From Edaphochlamys debaryana (Eukaryota > Chlorophyta > Chlorophyceae > Chlamydomonadales), in assembly GCA_016858145.1 (NCBI GenBank), contig JAEHOE010000045.1:558001-622000 (forward strand): DNA of 64,000 bases, written 5' to 3'. Positions within the stretch are counted from its first letter, which is position 1. Every line of letters begins with the position of its first letter. The notes below the pieces were generated by a model that saw only the letters and a list, made by a program, of their open reading frames with translations, was not told where the DNA came from and did no database searches. Below are positions 10,488 to 22,960 of the stretch, in pieces. A program made the translations under genes and the position numbers.

Positions 10488-13400
10488 TGGCGTGGAGCCT
10501 GCCTTCCCTTCAGCTCCGCCCCTGGGCCTCGTGGGCAAGCCAGCGGTGAGCGGGGTGCGGGGGCTGTGGTGCATTCCTCGCGTGCAGAGTGGACTGAGGC
10601 ATCAAGGCATGGGGTCCCGGGCAGGTGCTTGGCGCAATGAGTTCCATGGCCGATCTTCGAACGTGCGGTACCCCCGTGCCCCTACTGACGCGGTGCCGTC
10701 TTGGCCCGCTCACTCTGCTGCCCCCCTTCCTCCCCCTCCTCACCACCAGGCGCCTGCACTGCCCTTCCCAGCGGCGCTTGCCATGGCCAAGACCCTTCGG
10801 CTCCACCTGCCCACCGGTCCCCGCCCACGTCGCATCCGCGGTGTCGTCTGGGTGTGTGTGCGATCTGTCGTGCAGTCGGCCCAAGGTCTGCATGGCTCAA
10901 GGTGAGCGGGTCGTGAGGGGCGGGGCTGACTAGCAGGTAGGCAGGCGATGGGCGTATCAGGCGCATAGCCCCATCATCAGCGGCAGCGCAGCGGTTCATT
11001 GGCAGGGGCTGAGGAGAAACGGATGTGGGTATGTCGGTACGGAGGGTTGAATGAAACGTATGCGGTGTGGTCGATCAGGATGGTATTGGGGTGGGCAGGG
11101 CGGGGTTGTGGAGGCAGGGGTGTAAGCCGGGTGTGTGGGACGGGTGGCATGGTGTCAAGGATTTCCGGCTGACAACTTGGGCGTTGCTTCATGATACGTC
11201 TAGATGTGCTGCTACACCTAACCACTTTACACTGACTCTACCGGTCTACGCATACATACACACGTGCTATTGATAGGGCTAGAGCTCATTTACTTGGCCG
11301 CTAACGCAATCATTCCACACGGGAAGACTCCTTCGCCTATTCAAGCATACGTTCTGTGTCGATTAGCTTATGCAATGCGTGGGCGGGGCAGCATCAGCGG
11401 CTTTTGCTTCTGTGGCGGTGGTGTGCGGCGGAGGCGCGGAGCCGGCCTGAGGCACGTTGGGGTGTGGGCGGGGCTTGGCAGTGGGGCCGTGCAGGCATGC
11501 AGCTGGGTCGCTTCCCTAGGGGCCGAGAGTGAGCGTCTGTAAGAGAGGGAGAGCCGAGAGGAGAGCGAGGGGACGGGTGGCTGGGCACGAAGGTAGCCAG
11601 CACAACACTTCTAGCTGGTTGGCATGTCTGTCTCCATCCCTTCCTCGCCTTCCTCGCTGCCCTTGCTGACGCCCCCCCTCCCTCCCCTAACGCTGGACCC
11701 CTCCATCCCGCGTCCTCCCCCCTAGGCCCCAGGCCTCTGCCCTCCGTCTCCCGCTGTGTGGTCTGCTGCCGGAGCATGCCTACTCCGCGGTTGGTGGTCC
11801 CCGTGTCTGCTGGTGGCGCGACGCGTGTGGAGCTGTGTGGCTGTGTGGCGATGCTGTTGCCGTGTACCCGAGGAGCGCTCTCTTCCCGGCACGTGCACCC
11901 GTTGAACGTCCTGCGGCCTTCGAGCCTGCTGTGGACCTGGGCTTCGTCCTCTGCGTGTCGCTGTGTGTGGTCTCGTGGCGCTTGCTCTCCGTCCCGTCCT
12001 CCCTTCGTCCTCACAAGTACCCTTTGGCGCAGCCTACCTTCCCGTCAGCTCCGCTCCTGGGCCTCGTGGGCAAGCCAGCGGTGAGCGGGGTCAAGGGGCT
12101 GTGGTGCATCCCTCGCTTGCGGTGTGGGCTCAGGCATCAAGGCGTGGGGTCCCGGGCAGGTGCTTGGCGCAATGAGTTCCATGGCCGATCTTCGAACGTG
12201 CGGTACCCCCGTGCCCCTACTGACGCGGTGCCGTCTTGGCCCGCTCACTCTGCTGCCCCCCTTCCTCCCCCTCCTCACCACCAGGCGCCTGCACTGCCCT
12301 TCCCAGCGGCGCTTGCCAAGGCCAGACCCTTCGACTCCACCTGCCCACCGGTCCCCGTCCACGTCCCATCCGCGGTGTCGTCTGGGTGTGTGTGTGATCT
12401 GTCGTGTAGTCGGCCCAAGGTCTGCATGGCTCAAGGTGAGCGGGTCGTGAGGGGCGGGGCTGACTAGCAGGTAGGCAGGCGATGGGCGTATCAGGCGCAT
12501 AGCCCCATCATCAGCGGCAGCGCAGCGGTTCATTGGCAGGGGCTGAGGAGAAACGGATGTGGGTATGTCGGTACGGAGGGTTGAATGAAACGTATGCGGT
12601 GTGGTCGATCAGGATGGTATTGGGGTGGGCAGGGCGGGGTTGTGGAGGCAGGGGTGTAAGCCGGGTGTGTGGGACGGGTGGCATGGTGTCAAGGATTTCC
12701 GGCTGACAACTTGGGCGTTGCTTCATGATACGTCTAGATGTGCTGCTACACCTAACCACTTTACACTGACTCTACCGGTCTACGCATACATACACATGTG
12801 CTATTGATAGGGCTAGAGCTCATTTACTTGGCCGCTAACGCAATCATTCCACACGGGAAGACTCCTTCGCCTATTCAAGCATACGTTCTGTGTCGATTAG
12901 CTAATGCAAGGCGTGGGCGGGGCAGCATCAGCGGCTTTTGCTTCTGTGGCGGTGGTGTGCGGCGGAGGCGCGGAGCCGGCCTGAGGCACGTTGGGGTGTG
13001 GGCGGGGCTTGGCAGTGGGGCCGTGCAGGCATGCAGCTGGGTCGCTTCCCTAGGGGCCGAGAGTGAGCGTCTGTAAGAGAGGGAGAGCCGAGAGGAGAGC
13101 GAGGGGACGGGTGGCTGAGCACGGATGGAGTGAGCACCTCACATCTAGAGCTGGTTGGCATGCCTGTCTTCATCCCTCCCTCGCCTTCCTCGCTGCCCTT
13201 ACTGACGCCCCCCCTCCCTCCCCTAACGCTGGGCCCCCTCCATCCCGCGTCCTCCCCCCTAGGCCCCAGGCCTCTGCCCTCCGTCTCCCGCTGTGTGGTC
13301 TGCTGCCGGAGCATGCCTACTCCGCGGTTGGTGGTCCCCGTGTCTGCTGGTGGCGCGACGCGTGTGGAGCTGTGTGGCTGTGTGGCGATGCTGTTGCCGT

Positions 13401-16400
13401 GTACCCGAGGAGCGCTCTCTTCCCGGCACGTGCACCCGTTGAACGTCCTGCGGCCTTCGAGCCTGCTGTGGACCTGGGCTTCGTCCTCTGCGTGTCGCTG
13501 TGTGTGGTCTCGTGGCGCTTGCTCTCTGTCCCGTCCTCCCTTCGTCTGCTCAAGCACCCTTTGGCGCAGCCTACCTTCCCGTCAGCTCCGCCCCTGGGCC
13601 TCGTGGGCAAGCCAGCGGTGAGCGGGGTCAAGGGGCTGTGGTGCATCCCTCGCTTGCGGTGTGGGCTCAGGCATCAAGGCGTGGGGTCCCGGGCAGGTGC
13701 TTGGCGCAATGAGTTCCATGGCCGATCTTCGAACGTGCGGTACCCCCGTGCCCCTACTGACGCGGTGCCGTCTTGGCCCGCTCACTCTGCTGCCCCCCTT
13801 CCTCCCCCTCCTCACCACCAGGCGCCTGCACTGCCCTTCCCAGCGGCGCTTGCCAAGGCCAAGACCCTTCGGCTCCACCTGCCCACCGGTCCCCGCCCAC
13901 GTCCCATCCGCGGTGTCGTCTGGGTGTGTGTGCGATCTGTCGTGTAGTCGGCCCAAGGTCTGCATGGCTCAAGGTGAGCGGGTCGTGAGGGGCGGGGCTG
14001 ACTAGCAGGTAGGCAGGCGATGGGCGTATCAGGCGCATAGCCCCATCATCAGCGGCAGCGCAGCGGTTCATTGGCAGGGGCTGAGGAGAAACGGATGTGG
14101 GTATGTCGGTACGGAGGGTTGAATGAAACGTATGCGGTGTGGTCGATCAGGATGGTATTGGGGTGGGCAGGGCGGGGTTGTGGAGGCAGGGGTGTAAGCC
14201 GGGTGTGTGGGACGGGTGGCATGGTGTCAAGGATTTCCGGCTGACAACTTGGGCGTTGCTTCATGATACGTCTAGATGTGCTGCTACACCTAACCACTTT
14301 ACACTGACTCTACCGGTCTACGCATACATACACATGTGCTATTGATAGGGCTAGAGCTCATTTACTTGGCCGCTAACGCAATCATTCCACACGGGAAGAC
14401 TCCTTCGCCTATTCAAGCATACGTTCTGTGTCGATTAGCTAATGCAATGCGTGGGCGGGGCAGCATCAGCGGCTTTTGCTTCTGTGGCGGTGGTGTGCGG
14501 CGGAGGCGCGGAGCCGGCCTGAGGCACGTTGGGGTGTGGGCGGGGCTTGGCAGTGGGGCCGTGCAGGCATGCAGCTGGGTCGCTTCCCTAGGGGCCGAGA
14601 GTGAGCGTCTGTAAGAGAGGGAGAGCCGAGAGGAGAGCGAGGGGACGGGTGGCTGGGCACGGATGGAGTGAGCACCTCACATCTAGAGCTGGTTGGCATG
14701 CCTGTCTTCATCCCTCCCTCGCCTTCCTCGCTGCCCTTACTGACGCCCCCCCTCCCTCCCCTAACGCTGGGCCCCCTCCATCCCGCGTCCTCCCCCCTAG
14801 GCCCCAGGCCTCTGCCCTCCGTCTCCTGCTGTGTGGTCTGCTGCCGGAGCATGCCTACTCCGCGGTTGGTGGTCCCCGTGTCTGCTGGTGGCGCGACGCG
14901 TGTGGAGCTGTGTGGCTGTGTGGCGATGCTGTTGCCGTGTACCCGAGGAGCGCTCTCTTCCCGGCACGTGCACCCGTTGAACGTCCTGCGGCCTTCGAGC
15001 CTGCTGTGGACCTGGGCTTCGTCCTCTGCGTGTCGCTGTGTGTGGTCTCGTGGCGCTTGCTCTCCGTCCCGTCCTCCCTTCGTCCTCACAAGTACCCTTT
15101 GGCGCAGCCTACCTTCCCTTCAGCACCGCCCCTGGGCCTCGTGGGCAAGCCAGCGGTGAGCGGGGTCAAGGGGCTGTGGTGCATCCCTCGCTTGCGGTGT
15201 GGGCTCAGGCATCAAGGCGTGGGGTCCCGGGCAGGTGCTTGGCGCAATGAGTTCCATGGCCGATTTTCGAACGTGCGGTACCCCCGTGCCCCTACTGACC
15301 CGGTGCCGTCTTGGCCCGCTCACTCTGCTGCCCCCCTTCCCTCCCCCTCCTCACCACCAGGCCCCTGCACTGCCCTTCCCAGCGGCGCTTGCCATGGCCA
15401 AGACCCTTCGACTCCACCTGCCCACCGGTCCCCGCCCACGTCCCATCCGCGGTGTCGTCTGGGTGTGTGTGTGATCTGTCGTGTAGTCGGCCCAAGGTCT
15501 GCATGGCTCAAGGTGAGCGGGTCGTGAGGGGCGGGGCTGACTAGCAGGTAGGCAGGCGATGGGCGCATCAGGTGCATAGCCCCAGCATCAGCGGCAGCGC
15601 AGCGGTTCATTGGCAGGGGCTGAGGAGAAACGGATGTGGGTATGTCGGTACGGAGGGTTGAATGAAACGTATGCGGTGTGGTCGATCAGGATGGTATTGG
15701 GGTGGGCAGGGCGGGGTTGTGGAGGCAGGGGTGTAAGCCGGGTGTGTGGGACGGGTGGCATGGTGTCAAGGATTTCCGGCTGATAACTTGGGCGTTGCTT
15801 CATGATACGTCTAGATGTGCTGCTACACCTAACCACTTTACACTGACTCTACCGGTCTACGCATACATACACATGTGCTATTGATAGGGCTAGAGCTCAT
15901 TTACTTGGCCGCTAACGCAATCATTCCACACGGGAAGACTCCTTCGCCTATTCAAGCATATGTTCTGTGTCGATTAGCTTATGCAAGGCGTGGGCGGGGC
16001 AGCATCAGCGGCTTTTGCTTCTGTGGCGGTGGTGTGCGGCGGAGGCGCGGAGCCGGCCTGAGGCACGTTGGGGTGTGGGCGGGGCTTGGCAGTGGGGCCG
16101 TGCAGGCATGCAGCTGGGTCGCTTCCCTAGGGGCCGAGAGTGAGCGTCTGTAAGAGAGGGAGAGCCGAGAGGAGAGCGAGGGGACGGGTGGCTGAGCACG
16201 GATGGAGTGAGCACCTCACATCTAGAGCTGGTTGGCATGCCTGTCTTCATCCCTCCCTCGCCTTCCTCGCTGCCCTTACTGACGCCCCCCCTCCCTCCCC
16301 TAACGCTGGGCCCCCTCCATCCCGCGTCCTCCCCCCTAGGCCCCAGGCCTCTGCCCTCCGTCTCCCGCTGTGTGGTCTGCTGCCGGAGCATGCCTACTCC

Positions 16401-19400
16401 GCGGTTGGTGGTCCCCGTGTCTGCTGGTGGCGCGACGCGTGTGGAGCTGTGTGGCTGTGTGGCGATGCTGCTGCCGTGTACCCGAGGAGCGCTCTCTTCC
16501 CGGCACGTGCACCCGTTGAACGTCCTGCGGCCTTCGAGCCTGCTGTGGACCTGGGCTTCGTCCTCTGCGTGTCGCTGTGTGTGGTCTCGTGGCGCTTGCT
16601 CTCCGTCCCGTCCTCCCTTCGTCTGCTCAAGCACCCTTTGGCGCAGCCTACCTTCCCGTCAGCTCCGCCCCTGGGCCTCGTGGGCAAGCCAGCGGTGAGC
16701 GGGGTCAAGGGGCTGTGGTGCATCCCTCGCTTGCGGTGTGGGCTCAGGCATCAAGGCGTGGGGTCCCGGGCAGGTGCTTGGCGCAATGAGTTCCATGGCC
16801 GATCTTCGAACGTGCGGTACCCCCGTGCCCCTACTGACGCGGTGCCGTCTTGGCCCGCTCACTCTGCTGCCTCCCTTTTCCTCCCCCTCCTCACCACCAG
16901 GCGCCTGCACTGCCCTTCCCAGCGGCGCTTGCCAAGGCCAAGACCCTTCGGCTCCACCTGCCCACCGGTCCCCGCCCACGTCCCATCCGCGGTGTCGTCT
17001 GGGTGTGTGTGCGATCTGTCGTGTAGTCGGCCCAAGGTCTGCATGGCTCAAGGTGAGCGGGTCGTGAGGGGCGGGGCTGACTAGCAGGTAGGCAGGCGAT
17101 GGGCGTATCAGGCGCATAGCCCCATCATCAGCGGCAGCGCAGCGGTTCATTGGCAGGGGCTGAGGAGAAACGGATGTGGGTATGTCGGTACGGAGGGTTG
17201 AATGAAACGTATGCGGTGTGGTCGATCAGGATGGTATTGGGGTGGGCAGGGCGGGGTTGTGGAGGCAGGGGTGTAAGCCGGGTGTGTGGGACGGGTGGCA
17301 TGGTGTCAAGGATTTCCGGCTGACAACTTGGGCGTTGCTTCATGATACGTCTAGATGTGCTGCTACACCTAACCACTTTACACTGACTCTACCGGTCTAC
17401 GCATACATACACATGTGCTATTGATAGGGCTAGAGCTCATTTACTTGGCCGCTAACGCAATCATTCCACACGGGAAGACTCCTTCGCCTATTCAAGCATA
17501 CGTTCTGTGTCGATTAGCTAATGCAAGGCGTGGGCGGGGCAGCATCAGCGGCTTTTGCTTCTGTGGCGGTGGTGTGCGGCGGAGGCGCGGAGCCGGCCTG
17601 AGGCACGTTGGGGTGTGGGTGGGGCTTGGCAGTGGGGCCGTGCAGGCATGCAGCTGGGTCGCTTCCCTAGGGGCCGAGAGTGAGCGTCTGTAAGAGAGGG
17701 AGAGCCGAGAGGAGAGCGAGGGGACGGGTGGCTGAGCACGGATGGAGTGAGCACCTCACATCTAGAGCTGGGCGGCATGCCTGTCTTCATCCCTCCCTCG
17801 CCTTCCTCGCTGCCCTTACTGACGCCCCCCCTCCCTCCCCTAACGCTGGGCCCCCTCCATCCCGCGTCCTCCCCCCTAGGCCCCAGGCCTCTGCCCTCCG
17901 TCTCCCGCTGTGTGGTCTGCTGCCGGAGCATGCCTACTCCGCGGTTGGTGGTCCCCGTGTCTGCTGGTGGCGCGACGCGTGTGGAGCTGTGTGGCTGTGT
18001 GGCGATGCTGTTGCCGTGTACCCGAGGAGCGCTCTCTTCCCGGCACGTGCACCCGTTGAACGTCCTGCGGCCTTCGAGCCTGCTGTGGACCTGGGCTTCG
18101 TCCTCTGCGTGTCGCTGTGTGTGGTCTCGTGGCGCTTGCTCTCCGTCCCGTCCTCCCTTCGTCTGCTCAAGCACCCTTTGGCGCAGCCTACCTTCCCGTC
18201 AGCTCCGCCCCTGGGCCTCGTGGGCAAGCCAGCGGTGAGCGGGGTCAAGGGGCTGTGGTGCATCCCTCGCTTGCGGTGTGGGCTCAGGCATCAAGGCGTG
18301 GGGTCCCGGGCAGGTGCTTGGCGCAATGAGTTCCATGGCCGATCTTCGAACGTGCGGTACCCCCGTGCCCCTACTGACGCGGTGCCGTCTTGGCCCGCTC
18401 ACTCTGCTGCCTCCCTTTTCCTCCCCCTCCTCACCACCAGGCGCCTGCACTGCCCTTCCCAGCGGCGCTTGCCAAGGCCAAGACCCTTCGGCTCCACCTG
18501 CCCACCGGTCCCCGCCCACGTCCCATCCGCGGTGTCGTCTGGGTGTGTGTGCGATCTGTCGTGTAGTCGGCCCAAGGTCTGCATGGCTCAAGGTGAGCGG
18601 GTCGTGAGGGGCGGGGCTGACTAGCAGGTAGGCAGGCGATGGGCGTATCAGGCGCATAGCCCCATCATCAGCGGCAGCGCAGCGGTTCATTGGCAGGGGC
18701 TGAGGAGAAACGGATGTGGGTATGTCGGTACGGAGGGTTGAATGAAACGTATGCGGTGTGGTCGATCAGGATGGTATTGGGGTGGGCAGGGCGGGGTTGT
18801 GGAGGCAGGGGTGTAAGCCGGGTGTGTGGGACGGGTGGCATGGTGTCAAGGATTTCCGGCTGACAACTTGGGCGTTGCTTCATGATACGTCTAGATGTGC
18901 TGCTACACCTAACCACTTTACACTGACTCTACCGGTCTACGCATACATACACATGTGCTATTGATAGGGCTAGAGCTCATTTACTTGGCCGCTAACGCAA
19001 TCATTCCACACGGGAAGACTCCTTCGCCTATTCAAGCATACGTTCTGTGTCGATTAGCTAATGCAAGGCGTGGGCGGGGCAGCATCAGCGGCTTTTGCTT
19101 CTGTGGCGGTGGTGTGCGGCGGAGGCGCGGAGCCGGCCTGAGGCACGTTGGGGTGTGGGCGGGGCTTGGCAGTGGGGCCGTGCAGGCATGCAGCTGGGTC
19201 GCTTCCCTAGGGGCCGAGAGTGAGCGTCTGTAAGAGAGGGAGAGCCGAGAGGAGAGCGAGGGGACGGGTGGCTGAGCACGGATGGAGTGAGCACCTCACA
19301 TCTAGAGCTGGGCGGCATGCCTGTCTTCATCCCTCCCTCGCCTTCCTCGCTGCCCTTACTGACGCCCCCCCTCCCTCCCCTAACGCTGGGCCCCCTCCAT

Positions 19401-21508
19401 CCCGCGTCCTCCCCCCTAGGCCCCAGGCCTCTGCCCTCCGTCTCCTGCTGTGTGGTCTGCTGCCGGAGCATGCCTACTCCGCGGTTGGTGGTCCCCGTGT
19501 CTGCTGGTGGCGCGACGCGTGTGGAGCTGTGTGGCTGTGTGGCGATGCTGCTGCCGTGTACCCGAGGAGCGCTCTCTTCCCGGCACGTGCACCCGTTGAA
19601 CGTCCTGCGGCCTTCGAGCCTGCTGTGGACCTGGGCTTCGTCCTCTGCGTGTCGCTGTGTGTGGTCTCGTGGCGCTTGCTCTCCGTCCCGTCCTCCCTTC
19701 GTCCTCACAAGTACCCTTTGGCGCAGCCTACCTTCCCGTCAGCTCCGCCCCTGGGCCTCGTGGGCAAGCCAGCGGTGAGCGGGGTCAAGGGGCTGTGGTG
19801 CATCCCTCGCTTGCGGTGTGGGCTCAGGCATCAAGGCGTGGGGTCCCGGGCAGGTGCTTGGCGCAATGAGTTCCATGGCCGATCTTCGAACGTGCGGTAC
19901 CCCCGTGCCCCTACTGACGCGGTGCCGTCTTGGCCCGCTCACTCTGCTGCCCCCCTTCCCTCCCCCTCCTCACCACTAGGCGCCTGCACTGCCCTTCCCA
20001 GCGGCGCTTGCCAAGGCCAGACCCTTCGACTCCACCTGCCCACCGGTCCCCGTCCACGTCCCATCCGCGGTGTCGTCTGGGTGTGTGTGTGATCTGTCGT
20101 GTAGTCGGCCCAAGGTCTGCATGGCTCAAGGTGAGCGGGTTGTGAGGGGCGGGGCTGACTAGCAGGTAGGCAGGCGATGGGCGTATCAGGCGCATAGCCC
20201 CATCATCAGCGGCAGCGCAGCGGTTCATTGGCAGGGGCTGAGGAGAAACGGATGTGGGTATGTCGGTACGGAGGGTTGAATGAAACGTATGCGGTGTGGT
20301 CGATCAGGATGGTATTGGGGTGGGCAGGGCGGGGTTGTGGAGGCAGGGGTGTAAGCCGGGTGTGTGGGACGGGTGGCATGGTGTCAAGGATTTCCGGCTG
20401 ACAACTTGGGCGTTGCTTCATGATACGTCTAGATGTGCTGCTACACCTAACCACTTTACACTGACTCTACCGGTCTACGCATACATACACATGTGCTATT
20501 GATAGGGCTAGAGCTCATTTACTTGGCCGCTAACGCAATCATTCCACACGGGAAGACTCCTTCGCCTATTCAAGCATACGTTCTGTGTCGATTAGCTAAT
20601 GCAAGGCGTGGGCGGGGCAGCATCAGCGGCTTTTGCTTCTGTGGCGGTGGTGTGCGGCGGAGGCGCGGAGCCGGCCTGAGGCACGTTGGGGTGTGGGTGG
20701 GGCTTGGCAGTGGGGCCGTGCAGGCATGCAGCTGGGTCGCTTCCCTAGGGGCCGAGAGTGAGCGTCTGTAAGAGAGGGAGAGCCGAGAGGAGAGCGAGGG
20801 GACGGGTGGCTGAGCACGGATGGAGTGAGCACCTCACATCTAGAGCTGGGCGGCATGCCTGTCTTCATCCCTCCCTCGCCTTCCTCGCTGCCCTTACTGA
20901 CGCCCCCCCTCCCTCCCCTAACGCTGGGCCCCCTCCATCCCGCGTCCTCCCCCCTAGGCCCCAGGCCTCTGCCCTCCGTCTCCCGCTGTGTGGTCTGCTG
21001 CCGGAGCATGCCTACTCCGCGGTTGGTGGTCCCCGTGTCTGCTGGTGGCGCGACGCGTGTGGAGCTGTGTGGCTGTGTGGCGATGCTGTTGCCGTGTACC
21101 CGAGGAGCGCTCTCTTCCCGGCACGTGCACCCGTTGAACGTCCTGCGGCCTTCGAGCCTGCTGTGGACCTGGGCTTCGTCCTCTGCGTGTCGCTGTGTGT
21201 GGTCTCGTGGCGCTTGCTCTCCGTCCCGTCCTCCCTTCGTCTGCTCAAGCACCCTTTGGCGCAGCCTACCTTCCCGTCAGCTCCGCCCCTGGGCCTCGTG
21301 GGCAAGCCAGCGGTGAGCGGGGTCAAGGGGCTGTGGTGCATCCCTCGCTTGCGGTGTGGGCTCAGGCATCAAGGCGTGGGGTCCCGGGCAGGTGCTTGGC
21401 GCAATGAGTTCCATGGAACGTACGGTACCTCAATGCCCCTACTGACGCGGTGCCGTCTTGGCCCGCTCACTCTGCTGCCTCCCTTTTCCTCCCCCTCCTC
21501 ACCACCAG
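10488..21508 (+). repeat. tandem satellite array, 1.54-kb unit, seven complete copies plus a partial eighth
   Basis: A near-identical unit repeats head-to-tail. Taking the GCCT(A/G)CCTTCCC word as origin, units start near 10499, 12032, 13569, 15107, 16646, 18186, 19726 and 21264, so periods are 1533-1540 bp. The eighth is cut off at about 21508. Each unit has a GC-rich half with long pyrimidine tracts and a lower-GC core of about 230 bp (for example 11185-11375) that hardly varies between copies. Two subtypes differ at CCTCACAAGTACCC (12010, 15085, 19703) versus CTGCTCAAGCACCC (13545, 16622, 18162, 21241). Frames of about 290-370 codons stay open in most units but show no domain and overlap open frames on the other strand. 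I read it as non-coding satellite. It could be pericentromeric, subtelomeric or a local amplification. Confidence 0.95.
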
Positions 21509-22960
21509 GCGCCTGCCCGGGCCTGTTCTACAGCGCATGCCGAGGGCCAAGTCCGTCCTACTCCAGGCGCCTACCGGTCGTCTTGAGCCTACAATTGTCG
21601 AGCATGCGATACCGTAGTCTGCAGCAGTGTCAAATCGAGAATCTCAATCCGAACTGGGTTAGTGGAGAAGCTTGTTGCGGCTGTGACGGGTTAGGTCAGT
21701 GGAGAGCCCTGAGGGGGGGTTCGTTCGTGGCCCCGTGTTTGGTGCTGAAGGGTACCCAGGGACTGCAAGGTGGTGACGAAGGTGCCGAGAATTGTCGGAC
21801 AAGGCGGCCAAGTGTGATATGGGTCTCTAACCGTCAGCTAGCGCAGGCGTGGCGTGAGTGCGAAAGGTAGGAAAGGCATTTGAACAGTGGGGTTGTGACA
21901 TGATAGGGCACCGAGAGGGGCAAGTAGGAGAGGTGGACTTAGTCTGCTTGAGCGGTCGTGGATGGCTGTATGTGGGTGGTGGCGGTCTGCAGGCCTGTTG
22001 GGCCAAAGGGGTGTGCGGGCAGGTGTGCACGATCAGGACAGCTGGCTGTTGACCTGTTGTACTTAGCAGCACAATGGGGTCGAGACGGCGTTTTGGGTGC
22101 TGAGTTGCAATGGGAGAAGCACAGAGGGGTCGAAACGCGTTTTGGGTGTTGAGTTGCAATGGGAGAAGCCCGAACCATTTGCGAATGCTATCCGCAGTGA
22201 CAGGGCGAGGGTGGGAAAGGACGTGGGAATTGTTGTGGTGGGAAGCATTCGATCAAAGAGTCGCCGCTGACGAGGGTGGGCGGGAAGACGCTGTAGTATA
22301 AACAGGGTTCCCGAGATACGGTTCGCCATGGCCAAGAGCCGAGTCAGTCCGATACACCTTGAAGAAGGCCTCCCCACAGTCGTGCCGCCACCCGGGCAAG
22401 GCGGGGCTGATTTAGGTGGCCCTGTAATAGCTATCCGTATCAGTCCTGGGCACATGGCAGAAGAACCAGCACCAGCAGCAATGGCCGCCTGGCTAGGATG
22501 CCCTCTGACTTGGGGATGATGAGCACCTACGAACAGGACCAGTACTGGTCTCATGCGGGTCCACCAATCAACCCCATCGTCGAGACCTAGGCTTATAAGC
22601 TTGAGGGAGCACGCAGTACTGTGATGGTCGCTCGCAAGCGCGTCAGTATCGCCCCTACCCTGCCCCCATGCACCAGCACACCACCCCCCGCCTGCCTACA
22701 TCAAGAGCCCAGCACGTCTGCAACCTGGCGAAAGTGTCAAACAGTGCACCGACCGCATGGGGTTGTGCACAACGCATTGGGCCCTCACATCCATGCCCTT
22801 ACCTTGCTACGAACAGACGAGGTCCAACCAGCCGCAGCCATACATAGCCGGCCATCACGCTCCTCCCGGCCATGCAAACATGTACAACAGTGACAGTGCA
22901 TCAGTGCTCGCTCGCAATGCCCGCGCGCCGACCCCAATCACCCCACCCCAATGCGCCGTC
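21509..22960. other. spacer between satellite array and SET gene
   Basis: Unique sequence begins abruptly where the eighth satellite unit is cut off. No convincing gene was found. The region contains a short tandem repeat at 22076-22170 and otherwise only short open frames. The last satellite-derived frame (20758..21870) reads into this unique sequence by chance. Confidence 0.5.
22076..22170 (+). repeat. two-copy tandem repeat, about 50 bp
   Basis: The pattern GGGGTCGA(G/A)ACG...GTTTTGGGTG(C/T)TGAGTTGCAATGGGAGAAGC occurs twice in a row with a 50-bp period and only a few differences. Confidence 0.8.

Noticed and set aside
13063..13947. Satellite reading frame as a secreted or membrane protein
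   Set aside because: Apparent hydrophobic stretches arise from CTG/GTG-rich repeats, and there is no evidence of selection within this window.
10488..21508. The repeat array as a tandem protein-gene family or a CRISPR-like array
   Set aside because: Units are 1.54 kb with no repeat-spacer pattern. Frames on both strands are similarly long, and no domain or intron structure is visible.
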